64,000 bases of DNA from contig NZ_OZ026454.1 of assembly GCF_964019585.1 (NCBI RefSeq), forward strand, positions 1,178,001-1,242,000, written 5' to 3'. The DNA comes from Candidatus Mesenet endosymbiont of Agriotes lineatus (GTDB lineage: Bacteria > Pseudomonadota > Alphaproteobacteria > Rickettsiales > Anaplasmataceae). How positions within the stretch are numbered: the first letter of the stretch is position 1; each line of letters begins with the position of its first letter. This document shows positions 36,306 through 44,869 of the stretch, one piece after another. A program made the translations under genes and the position numbers. The notes under the pieces were generated by a model, which was not told the DNA's origin, did no database searches, and saw only the letters and a program-made list of their open reading frames with translations.

Positions 36306-37097
36306 ATGAAAACAAAAATAGGTATAGTTGGTTGTTTAGGGAGAATGGGCAGGTTCATTGTTAGTGAACTTAGAAACTGCGGAAATGTAGAGATGAGTGG
36401 TGGTGTTGCCAAGTCAGGGAATGAAAAGATTGGCTTAGATATTGGTTTAGCTTTAAACATAGGGCTTGAAATAGGGGTTAAGGTTACAGATTCTATCTTT
36501 AATTTATTTAAAAGTTCTGATGTCGTAATAGACTTTACAAATAAAGAGTGCTTGCTTCAATGTCTTGAGGTTGCCTATGACTTAGAAAAACCTTTAGTTA
36601 GTGGAACAACTGGTATTGATGGCATTGATCTTAAAGAATATTCGAAAAAGGCTCCTATCTTATGGTCAGCAAATATGAGTATAGGAGTTAATTTATTGTG
36701 CAAGTTAGTGCAAGATGCATCTAAAAGTTTAGGTCAGGATTATGACGTTGAAATTTGGGAAATGCATCACAGTCTCAAGAAGGATTCACCTTCTGGTACA
36801 GCTATAGCTTTGGGAGAAGCTGCAGCTGAAGGTTTAAATGTCGATTTTAAAATAAATCACTATTTCAATAGCGATTCAAATTTTAGGAAAAAAGGCAGTA
36901 TAGGTTTTGCTGTATCTCGTGGAGGGGGAATTATTGGAGATCATAAAGTTATGTTTACTAATGAAGGTGAACAAATAGAGCTTAGCCATAGAGGAATAAA
37001 CAGAAACATATATGCTAAGGGCGCAATTAAAGCAGCACTATGGTTAGCTCAAAAACCTGCAGGTCTTTATTCTATGAAAAACGTCTTAGAAATATAA
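36306..37097 (+). CDS. dapB: 4-hydroxy-tetrahydrodipicolinate reductase DapB
   Basis: DapB makes tetrahydrodipicolinate on the route to diaminopimelate and lysine. The 263-aa product has the N-terminal Rossmann motif GIVGCLGRMGRFI and the catalytic/substrate segments EMHHSLKKDSPSGTAIALGE and GDHKVMF. I choose the ATG at 36306, with TAGGAAA before it, rather than a TTG nine codons upstream. The pstB start follows the stop by one base, so the two are co-translated. Confidence 0.95.
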   Translation: MKTKIGIVGCLGRMGRFIVSELRNCGNVEMSGGVAKSGNEKIGLDIGLALNIGLEIGVKVTDSIFNLFKSSDVVIDFTNKECLLQCLEVAYDLEKPLVSGTTGIDGIDLKEYSKKAPILWSANMSIGVNLLCKLVQDASKSLGQDYDVEIWEMHHSLKKDSPSGTAIALGEAAAEGLNVDFKINHYFNSDSNFRKKGSIGFAVSRGGGIIGDHKVMFTNEGEQIELSHRGINRNIYAKGAIKAALWLAQKPAGLYSMKNVLEI

Positions 37098-37098
37098 G

Positions 37099-37854
37099 AT
37101 GACGCAAATTTTCTCATCAGTTAAAAACTTAATCTTATGGTATGGCTCAAAACAAATCTTATCCAACTTAAATTTAAATATTTACAAAAAAGAAATTACA
37201 ACTTTTATAGGAGCATCTGGTTGTGGTAAATCTACGTTTTTGCGCTGCTTTAATCGCATGAATGACTATATTTCCGGATGCAAGATTATAGGAGAAATTG
37301 TAATTGATGGAGTAAATATTTACAGCTCTGATATGGATGTAGTTCTGCTTAGATCCAAGGTAGGCATGGTATTTCAAAAGCCTAACCCTTTTCCTAAATC
37401 AATATATGATAATGTTGCTTATGGACCAAGGCTTCATAACATGGCAAGAACAAAAAAAAAGCTAGACGAGATAGTAGAAGAAAGTTTAACTAGGGTTGGC
37501 TTATGGGCAGATCTAAAAGAAAGGCTAAAAGACAGCGCTCTAGATCTATCTGGTGGTCAGCAACAACGTTTATGTATAGCACGTGCTATTTCTGTAAGAC
37601 CAACCATGCTTTTAATGGATGAACCGTGTTCAGCGTTGGATCCGATGGCAACATATACCATTGAGAATTTAATACTTGAGCTCAAATCTAAATTTACTAT
37701 TGTGATGGTTACTCATTCAATGAAACAAGCAAAAAAACTCTCTAACAATGTTGTGTTTTTTCATATGGGAAAAATTATTGAGACTGGTAAAACAGAAGAA
37801 ATCTTTGAAAATCCCAAATCTCTTCAAGTAAAAGAATATATACTAGATCATTAA
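37099..37854 (+). CDS. pstB: Phosphate ABC transporter ATP-binding protein PstB
   Basis: ATPase of the high-affinity phosphate importer, working with PstA/PstC. The 251-aa product has Walker A IGASGCGKST, Q-loop MVFQKPNPFPKSIYDNVAYG, signature LSGGQQQRLCIAR and Walker B LLMDEPCSALDP, plus the H-loop THSM. pstA is 14 kb away at 51222, so the pst genes are dispersed, as usual for Wolbachia. Confidence 0.96.
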   Translation: MTQIFSSVKNLILWYGSKQILSNLNLNIYKKEITTFIGASGCGKSTFLRCFNRMNDYISGCKIIGEIVIDGVNIYSSDMDVVLLRSKVGMVFQKPNPFPKSIYDNVAYGPRLHNMARTKKKLDEIVEESLTRVGLWADLKERLKDSALDLSGGQQQRLCIARAISVRPTMLLMDEPCSALDPMATYTIENLILELKSKFTIVMVTHSMKQAKKLSNNVVFFHMGKIIETGKTEEIFENPKSLQVKEYILDH

Positions 37855-37870
37855 TCTAAAGATTAATGAT
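37847..37870. terminator. Perfect palindrome spanning the pstB stop
   Basis: ATCATTAATC and GATTAATGAT form a 10-bp stem around TAAA, with the pstB stop codon inside the left arm. No T tract follows, so it may protect the 3' end or terminate weakly. Confidence 0.4.
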
Positions 37871-37984
37871 ACTTATAGAAAGCTTTATTGAGGGAATCAA
37901 TTTAAGCAAATAATATACTATTGTTACTTATTTTTTAATATATTGCGAATAAAATTACACTCAATAATTATAAAAAATAAAAAA

Positions 37985-37989
37985 GGGGG
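37985..37989 (+). promoter_or_regulatory. Poly-G Shine-Dalgarno of the 306-aa gene
   Basis: GGGGG ends five bases before the ATG at 37995, after a run of A (aaataaaaaa). It supports 37995 as start over the adjacent GTG. Confidence 0.55.
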
Positions 37990-37994
37990 CAGTG

Positions 37995-38915
37995 ATGATA
38001 AAGAATATCTCGGTCAGCAGTAACCTTATAGTGATAAAAACTGATGATGAAAAAGAGGTGGAAAATTTTACAAGATTTTTTACTACTTTAGATAAAAATA
38101 AAGCAGCAAAAACGTTATTTGCAGATGAAACTAGTATAGAATATACAAAAGAAGGTATTTTAGATGTTATCCAGCTAACTAAAGATAAAAATTTTAATTA
38201 CATTGAAATTGAAACTGCAATAGATCACCTATGTAAACATGGTATGGTTATAAACAATGAAATAATAGAATATGCATTTACAGAAGCTGCAGATAAGCTA
38301 GAGCATCAAAATATTATATTTTGTTTTTACCAAAAGCATCCACAATTGAATATTAGAATCAATAAAGGAATGATGTCAATTAGGCCTATGGCTAAAGAAC
38401 ATTTAAATCTAAATTCTACAGCATGTAAAAAACTTATAGAACTGCTACAAAAAGAAAACAGCTTACATGGTTGTACTGTAAAAGATAATATTATTTACAT
38501 ATTAAGTTACACAGAAGTTCAAAACGCAATAGATTCTATAGCTCAAATATTACTTAAGTGTCACCTAATTGAAAGAAAAAATAAAGAAGAAATAGTAGAG
38601 CAGCTCATACAAATTGCATTTGAAGATTTTACCATGAGCGAGTTAAAAGTTATTAGGGGTATTGCATCATACCCTAATGATCATTCATTGAACAAACATA
38701 AAAATACCACTAAAAGAATAGAAAGTATATTTCTTGATTTAGTTGATAACAATTTTAATACAGATTCTATAGATAAGTTAAAAAGCGCTTTAAAGCAAGA
38801 AGGTGAGTTTTCTGCTGTACCTAAAATTATCATGAAAAGTATATACAAATTGAATAAGAACTTTCATGGCAAGTTAAATGCCCTTCTAAAGAGGCCCATT
38901 AATGGAAAAACCTAG
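37995..38915 (+). CDS. Hypothetical protein, 306 aa
   Basis: The product is soluble and mostly helical, with no membrane span. The region EIETAIDHLCKHGMVINNEI looks like a winged-helix-type or helical-bundle segment, but no DNA-binding motif is firm. The C-terminus ends with a basic segment (NFHGKLNALLKRPINGKT). The gene stands alone before an IS cluster. I do not recognise it; a lineage-specific protein is likely. Confidence 0.65.
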   Translation: MIKNISVSSNLIVIKTDDEKEVENFTRFFTTLDKNKAAKTLFADETSIEYTKEGILDVIQLTKDKNFNYIEIETAIDHLCKHGMVINNEIIEYAFTEAADKLEHQNIIFCFYQKHPQLNIRINKGMMSIRPMAKEHLNLNSTACKKLIELLQKENSLHGCTVKDNIIYILSYTEVQNAIDSIAQILLKCHLIERKNKEEIVEQLIQIAFEDFTMSELKVIRGIASYPNDHSLNKHKNTTKRIESIFLDLVDNNFNTDSIDKLKSALKQEGEFSAVPKIIMKSIYKLNKNFHGKLNALLKRPINGKT

Positions 38916-39084
38916 AGGAGGTACAAAAATGAATAGGACTATAGAACAAGGTTGGAAAAAGTAGTAAATAAGTAAGTTAAAAAACAATATAAAAAAGGAG
39001 TGTTAGAAATGAGCACAATACAAACAAAAATACAAAAACCAAAGTTAGGATTTAGCAAAACAGCTAAGTTCTGTGAATAAAATT

Positions 39085-39184
39085 TAGAGAAGAGAGCCCC
39101 AACGAAGTTTAAAAATCCCATATAAACCTCAGCTGTCTTGTCGAATCTAGAGAAAATACGTCTGAAATTTTTGATTTTCCCGGG
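39085..39184 (-). mobile_element. IS5-type transposase tail relic
   Basis: The minus strand reads KIKNFRRIFSRFDKTAEVYM followed by GFLNFVGALF, the C-terminal signature of an IS5-group transposase. The IS256 element begins immediately to its right, apparently inserted into or beside it. Bases 38916-39084 show no other gene. Confidence 0.65.
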
Positions 39185-39185
39185 A

Positions 39186-40486
39186 GTGTTCAACAAACTG
39201 TGTCAAAAACTCAACTGAATTTTCAATCTGTTAGGAAAGAAGATATCAAGTTGAGAGATGGTTAAAGCCCAATTTGATATAGGCATAGTCCATTTCTGTT
39301 CTATCTTTTTTATAGCACAATATAATTGCTTATACAAGGCATTTGTGCTGGTAAAAGAGCCCTTGGTTTTAGTGAATTTCCTGATTTGTCTGTGCAGTCC
39401 CTCTATGGGATTGGTAGTATAAACTAGCTTTCTCACCGGATCAGAATACTTAAAATAGCCATTTCCCAATTATTTTGCCAGGATTTCACTACCATAGGAT
39501 ATTTTGCTCCCCACTTTTCTTCCAACTCAAGTAAATAATTTTCAGCTATTTCTCTATTTGAAGCTTGATATATTTTCTTCAAATCACTCATGAAAACTTT
39601 TACATCTTTGCTAGCCACATACTTCAATGAGTTGCGTATTTGATGCACTATACACAATTGCACTTCTGCGTTGGGAAATACACTGTTTATGGCTGCAGGA
39701 AAGCTTTTAAGCCCATCAACACATGCAATCATGATATCTTCCACACCCCTTTCTTTGAGATCATTCAATACTCCTAACCAAAAATTAGCACCTTCGCTTT
39801 CAGCTAGATAAAAGCCTAATACCTCTTTTTTACCCTCTTGATCTATGCCAAGTATATTATATATGCACTTGCTTACGCACCTACCATCCTCTTTAACTTT
39901 GAAAAATATTCCATCCATAAAAATTATTGGGTAAATAGCCTGTAATGACCGACTGCGCCACTCATTTATTATTGGTAATAATTTATCTGTAATGTTAGAT
40001 ATTGCTGCTGCTGATATCTTATGGTCGTAAATTTCTTCGATATGCGATGTTATATCTTTATAACTCATACCACTGGCAAACATACTAAGAATTTTTGCTT
40101 CAAGCTCAGGATGTAAATTAGTCTGTCTTTTTCTAACTACCTGGGGCTCAAAACTTCCATCTCTATCCCGAGGCGTTATAAGCTCAAATGAGTCTGAATC
40201 TGTATTTTGAACTTTTGCCATTTCTGCGATTATTTTCTTCATTCTCATTTGATAGGTGATTTTCTATTTCACCTTCTAAACTTGCTTCTATTGATCAGAG
40301 GCGTTAAAGCTCCTCCTTTCCCAGTTAAAGACCTACCTTCTCGTATAGATGATAATATATTGTTCTCCAACTCTTTATAGTCTACTAACCCTGTGTTTTT
40401 ATTCGATGTTTTTTCGTTCATATGTCAACTCCATGTTTTATATTAATATTACTATTTTTTTTTGTTTGACACAGTTTGTTGAACGT
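39186..40486 (-). mobile_element. IS256-family insertion sequence with terminal inverted repeats
   Basis: The ends carry a 20-base exact inverted repeat, GTTCAACAAACTGTGTCAAA (39188-39207 and complement at 40465-40484). It encloses one transposase gene on the minus strand that needs at least two frame changes. A second, older copy lies at 32776-33684, and a possible end fragment at 20385. I could not identify a clean target-site duplication. Confidence 0.85.
39203..40421 (-). pseudogene. IS256 (mutator-type) transposase, frameshifted
   Basis: Starting at ATG 40421 (MNEKTSNKNTGLVDYKELEN), the frame ends after about 50 codons near 40275; the next frame carries 40248-39433. A third frame (39469-39203) holds the C-terminus. 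Joined, the pieces give about 405 residues, normal for IS256. Core phrases are IIFMDGIFFKVKEDGRCVSK, GVLNDLKERGVEDIMIACVD (with DDE-type acidic residues) and PIEGLHRQIRKFTKTKG. At most a programmed frameshift could rescue one junction, so I call it inactive. Confidence 0.85.
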
Positions 40487-40614
40487 TCTCGGGTATCCTG
40501 ATTTATCTATATTTATTTTTTTGACCAGGATTAGGTGTGTTTTTTTAGAAAAATCTACAATCTTTATTATTTAATTTAAAAATTGACGTCTATTGTTTGC
40601 TAATGTTCTCAAAT

Positions 40615-40939
40615 TTAAGTAAAAAAATTAATATTGAATTTTATACTACTACTGTGAGATTGCGCTTCTGCTCCGCTCATATTAGAATCTGGCATTTCTT
40701 CAGTTTGCATTTGCAATTTTTCTTCTTCTACCCTTTGTAACCTTTCTAGTTCTTGTTGCAGCATTTGTTTAAATCTCTCAGCTTCCTCTTTTGCCTGAGT
40801 TACTTTTTCCAGTGCATCACTTTTAAACTTTTCAATCTTTTCATTTTCAAACGTTGATATCGCATCTAATTTTAATTAGATATTCTACTACCTTAGTTTG
40901 TCCGCGGTAAACAGCGTAGAGTAGCTCATTACATGGCAT
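40615..40939 (-). pseudogene. Ankyrin/coiled-coil gene remnant, frameshifted
   Basis: From ATG 40939 the minus strand reads an ankyrin repeat (ELLYAVYRGQTKVVEYLIKI), then a TGA. One base out of frame it continues as a charged coiled coil (FKQMLQQELERLQRVEEEKL) ending KFNINFFT and TAA. It is the tail of an ankyrin-coiled-coil gene disrupted by a frameshift. It lies downstream of the coiled-coil gene at 40996 on the same strand. Confidence 0.6.
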
Positions 40940-40995
40940 TAGATTAGTTTATCCCAACTTAAACTGTACAATAAAAACTTTAATTTCTACAACTT

Positions 40996-41787
40996 TTAGC
41001 TATGCTTCTTACTTGGCATATCTATTATCTCAATATCACTATCACTTAAAGATGATGATGGTGAATTTGGATTATTGAACTGTTTAAACCCAGAATTTTG
41101 ACTCATCATTGTTGCAAGCATCCTTTGAATATCACTCATTTGCTGTGCTAGTATCTGATGTTCTGCCTCTCGCTTTTTATCTCTATTTAGTAGCTCTTGT
41201 ATTTGCCTATCTTTTGCTTGTATTTGCTGATCTTGTGTGTGTATTTGCTTGTCTTTTGCCTGTATCTGCGTTATCAGTTCTGCTTTTTCTTTTTCTAGCT
41301 CTTTATTTTTATCAAGGCTTGCAGTTAGCTGACTACTTAATTCTCTATTATGCTCCTCTACAGTGTTCTTCCTACAGTCATTTATAATAAGTTTTAATTC
41401 TGCTGCTGATTTTCCTGTAGATGAATGCAATTCTTTTAAAGTGTTACTACGTTCAATTCGAGCTTTAATCTTTTCATCCTTGAATTCCACACTCAAGTTT
41501 ACTTCTATCAGCTTAGAGACAATCTCACTACTACTTTCCTTTTTATTTTTAGTAATAATGTCAGATATTTCCTCAAAAACTATTTTGTAAGATTTTATTT
41601 GCTCTTCAAACTTCTTAAGTGAGTAACTAGTAAACAGCCGCATAATCAACCTTTTAATTACAAATACTTTCTTGATATTATCAAAACGCACATTTAAATT
41701 TTCATCTATTGCTTTTAACTCATCCACGACTACCTGCAATTCATCATCAGCCTTCTTCTTTTTATCAGTTGCTTGTATACCGGTCAT
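40996..41787 (-). CDS. Coiled-coil protein, 263 aa
   Basis: The product is mostly helix. Residues about 150-210 form a strong coiled coil with a repeated heptad-like unit (QAKDKQIHTQDQQIQAKDRQ). A Ser/Pro-rich acidic tail (SPSSSLSDSDIEIIDMPSKK) follows. It starts 31 bases after the J-domain gene stop and probably shares its transcript. The poly-G Shine-Dalgarno GGGGGAAAGAA precedes its ATG. No enzyme domain. A structural or adaptor role with the J-domain protein is inferred from proximity only. Confidence 0.75.
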   Translation of the reverse strand: MTGIQATDKKKKADDELQVVVDELKAIDENLNVRFDNIKKVFVIKRLIMRLFTSYSLKKFEEQIKSYKIVFEEISDIITKNKKESSSEIVSKLIEVNLSVEFKDEKIKARIERSNTLKELHSSTGKSAAELKLIINDCRKNTVEEHNRELSSQLTASLDKNKELEKEKAELITQIQAKDKQIHTQDQQIQAKDRQIQELLNRDKKREAEHQILAQQMSDIQRMLATMMSQNSGFKQFNNPNSPSSSLSDSDIEIIDMPSKKHS

Positions 41788-41793
41788 TTCTTT

Positions 41794-41798
41794 CCCCC
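41794..41798 (-). promoter_or_regulatory. Poly-G Shine-Dalgarno of the coiled-coil gene
   Basis: Five G on the minus strand end six bases before the ATG at 41787. Same class as the runs at 2863, 8685, 24105 and 37985. Confidence 0.55.
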
Positions 41799-41818
41799 TT
41801 TATATTAAAATTAACATG

Positions 41819-44002
41819 TTATTTATTGATTAGTGTTGTATCAATGCGTTTTTCACCATTAATAGATGCCTCCTCTAAAGCAGGATTTGGCTCATGAGTT
41901 TGATCGCCTTCCACTGTGATGTGCAACCCTTTTTCTTCTATAAATTGCTTTAACACTTGCTCCACATTATCCAGCTCTTGTTTTAACCCCTGCGCTTGTT
42001 TTTTACGCTCTTTATCATTTTTATCTAATTGCTCTAATTGTTCAGATTGTTTATCTAAATGCTCTTGTTGTTTATCTAATTGTTCAGATTGTTTATCTAA
42101 ATGCTCTTGTTGTTTATCTAATTGTTCTCTCATTTTTTTGAAATCTTCATGTGTTCTCTCCTGTATCTCTTGAATTTCTTTTAAAACTTCTTTTGCCCTT
42201 TTTGCCAATCTCTCGTAATCAGCAAGTGCATCATTTTGGGTTCTTTGTGGTGTAAATTCACTGATTAAACGAAAATTATACTGATGAACTAGCTCACTAG
42301 CTAACTCTTCTGTTTCCTTCTTATTTATGCTTGTAACTGCAAACCTTCCCTTTAATAAATCAAATAAATTTTTCTCATTCATATTATAACAATGATAACT
42401 CATAAGGTAGTAACAAAGCTCATGCAACTCTTGCCTCGGAAGCTCTTGCATTTTTTCCAGTACGATCTCTTTACTTGTTTTCTCATCTGATAATTGTGCC
42501 TCTTCTTTTGCTTCACTGGCTACTTCTGTTTGACTGCTCTGCTTTTTAGATGATTTAAACCATCTTTTACTTTCCTTTTCTGCTTTTTTTGCTAGCTCCT
42601 TAGATATAAATAAAATGTTTAAATATTCTACCACTGGTAGGGTAAAATATTCATCCACCTTCTCATAATTCTCTCTCTCAGCTAGGGAATATGGTTTTGG
42701 ATTTATTGAGTAAGAAAATATATAACCATTTTTCTTCTCAAAAAACTCTCGCGCTGAAGATAATATCTCACTTTGCAGCTGACACCTTTGTAACAACTTA
42801 CCTACTGAAGGTTTTATGTATTTAAGATCTTCGTCATCTTGGCAATCTTTGTACAGTTTAGCTAATTCCTCAGCAAACTCTTTATATCTTTCTATATATT
42901 CATCCACTGCTTTTAAAACTTTACTCTCTATATTCCATTCTAAAGATTGAAAATCTTTCTTTTCATCTAACAGGTGCTTCTCCATAGTAGATTTACTTGC
43001 TAGTAAAAACTTATTTAATAAATCCGTCAAATACGTATGACTTACCTTTGATATCCACCATAATTTTTTTAATATTTTATCATTGAGCTGATCCAATTTT
43101 TGCTCGTTAAATAATAAGCCAATTTCCACATCAGCATAAAAACTATATTGAAAATCCCTATTAAAAACCGAAGCGTGGTTAGAGGTTGCATGCTCATAAA
43201 GATTTTTCATTATTTGCCATGTATTATTTACCCCTTGTTGCATCTCTGTTGCTCTTCTTTTGTCTTCTGCGCAGCTGTCAGCTACTTTATCTGGATGATA
43301 AGCTAAAGATAACTTCTTAAACTTTTTATTCACTTCTTCACTGAAATATTTTTCACAATCTTGTTTTCGCATTTGGTGCGATCTCATTGAATATAAACCA
43401 CTATCTAAACGTTCCAGCAGTTTAGGTAAGCCGAAAAGTTCTAACGCTTCTTTTAAACTCAGCTGCATAATTGAGCCTTCTGTTTTTCCAAAAGAGAAAG
43501 TAATTCCCTCTTCAAGCACAACATCTGTATCGTCACTGACCTGAGTTTCTTGATTTAAAAAATGAATGTGCGATAGATCATTAATGTTCTTAGTTCTACC
43601 AATTTTGTGTTTTTTTACCACCTCATCCCCCTGATAAGATAATTTGTGCCATTTTATTAAATAGAAATTTAGTGATACCGAAGTAAAAATGCTCAGTATA
43701 AATCTATACCACGGGCGATAAAGCATGTAATTTTTAGCTTTTTTAATGTGGCTTTCATTTAAACTTATATCTTTAATTTTTCTGCTCCATGGCCACCACC
43801 AGTAGACTGGCATTTCACCATAGGCCCTAAGCAGTGCTTGACACTGACTTTTTGCTTCCTCACTTTCTTTATTTTGAAGTAAATATTTAGCATCAAAGTC
43901 TAAAGTATTGCACAGATGATCAAATAAGCTGCCGCCAATCCCCCACCAAAGTATCCTATACCTTTTTTGCTCTTGCAGAAAATTTATCATTCCCCCCACC
44001 AT
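41819..44002 (-). CDS. Large J-domain (DnaJ-like) coiled-coil protein, 727 aa
   Basis: A J-domain lies internally at about residues 205-260, with the invariant HPD at 236-238 (KLSLAYHPDKVADSC). J-domains recruit and stimulate Hsp70 (DnaK). No Gly/Phe linker or DnaJ zinc domain is present, so this is a type III J-protein, not the housekeeping DnaJ. A hydrophobic segment near residues 100-125 (YRFILSIFTSVSLNFYLI) may enter the membrane. The last quarter is a coiled coil with two perfect copies of a 14-residue unit (pattern SEQLDKQQEHLDKQ). The start may be the fifth codon (MINFLQ), just after GGTGGGGGG. Family use at the host interface is possible but unproven. Confidence 0.8.
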   Translation of the reverse strand: MVGGMINFLQEQKRYRILWWGIGGSLFDHLCNTLDFDAKYLLQNKESEEAKSQCQALLRAYGEMPVYWWWPWSRKIKDISLNESHIKKAKNYMLYRPWYRFILSIFTSVSLNFYLIKWHKLSYQGDEVVKKHKIGRTKNINDLSHIHFLNQETQVSDDTDVVLEEGITFSFGKTEGSIMQLSLKEALELFGLPKLLERLDSGLYSMRSHQMRKQDCEKYFSEEVNKKFKKLSLAYHPDKVADSCAEDKRRATEMQQGVNNTWQIMKNLYEHATSNHASVFNRDFQYSFYADVEIGLLFNEQKLDQLNDKILKKLWWISKVSHTYLTDLLNKFLLASKSTMEKHLLDEKKDFQSLEWNIESKVLKAVDEYIERYKEFAEELAKLYKDCQDDEDLKYIKPSVGKLLQRCQLQSEILSSAREFFEKKNGYIFSYSINPKPYSLAERENYEKVDEYFTLPVVEYLNILFISKELAKKAEKESKRWFKSSKKQSSQTEVASEAKEEAQLSDEKTSKEIVLEKMQELPRQELHELCYYLMSYHCYNMNEKNLFDLLKGRFAVTSINKKETEELASELVHQYNFRLISEFTPQRTQNDALADYERLAKRAKEVLKEIQEIQERTHEDFKKMREQLDKQQEHLDKQSEQLDKQQEHLDKQSEQLEQLDKNDKERKKQAQGLKQELDNVEQVLKQFIEEKGLHITVEGDQTHEPNPALEEASINGEKRIDTTLINK
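42041..42124 (-). repeat. Two perfect 42-base tandem repeats in the J-domain gene
   Basis: Units at 42041-42082 and 42083-42124 are identical and encode 14 residues of coiled coil each. A partial unit precedes them. Copy number could vary without breaking the frame. Confidence 0.85.
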
Positions 44003-44107
44003 TTCAATCTATATATTTACACACTTTAATTATACATTAATCAGTATAAATTCACCTTGTAAATTAAATAAAGTTCTGTAGATGTTTTTAAATAGTTCTA
44101 AAAAAAC

Positions 44108-44869
44108 TCAACCACCAAAAAGATATGTCTGAAATTGGGTGTATTTATCGTTCAAATTACTAAAAACATTACTGATAGAAGCTTGTTCCAAAAGAGTAGG
44201 TAAGGTAGATGGTTTATAAGATTCATGTTTAGTGAACTCTTTATCTAAAATAGCTTGTATAACACTTTTTTCCCCTAAAAAACAGTTTTTGCCGAAGCTT
44301 GATTTGTCCTTTAACTTGTCAAATTTCTTTTGATTCTCTGCGTCGAGTTCTACTTTAATCTTACTGCTATCTTCTTTATCAGGATACAAAAGAATGCTGA
44401 TTTTCTCTTCTTTACCTTCCCCTTTTATGGTAAAAGACATCTTAATCTTGCCTTGCGGCACATCTGTGTAATTTCTTTGCTCTCCTAGTTTTTCAACTCT
44501 GACTATACTTTCTCCAATCTGCAATATACCAACTTTTAAGTTTAACTTATATTCTGAGTTTAAATCATCTATAATTTTATTGTTTGTAACCTTTGTCAGT
44601 TCAACAACGTTACCCTTTTCACATTTTATGTAAAAATAACCATTATCTATTGCTACTTCAAAATCATCCTTATTTTTATTTATAACACTGTTGTATGCTA
44701 CGTTTTTAAGCTTGCTGTCAATCTTCCTACACTTTTAAAAAAGATCATAATCAATATCATAAGTTACATGTGTTAATCTATCATAATAGAAAAAACTGTG
44801 TTTTACTTTACCACCTTTTATAAGCAAATCTTCTATGATATTTCTTATAATTTTTAAATTACCGCCCAT
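44108..44869 (-). pseudogene. Hypothetical gene interrupted by an in-frame stop
   Basis: The start ATG at 44869 overlaps the upstream stop as TAATG and has GAGGAGG before it, so translation coupling is clear. Codon 45 is TAA (44735-44737), yet the same frame then stays open for over 200 codons to 44108. The protein before the stop begins MGGNLKIIRNIIEDLLIKGG; after it come beta-rich segments (KIKMSFTIKGEGKEEKISIL). Either a recent nonsense mutation or reinitiation at a later codon (TTG 44524). No family recognised. Confidence 0.7.

Noticed and set aside
42041-42124. 42-base direct repeats considered as an iteron or CRISPR signal
   Set aside because: They are in frame and encode coiled-coil heptads in the J-domain gene.
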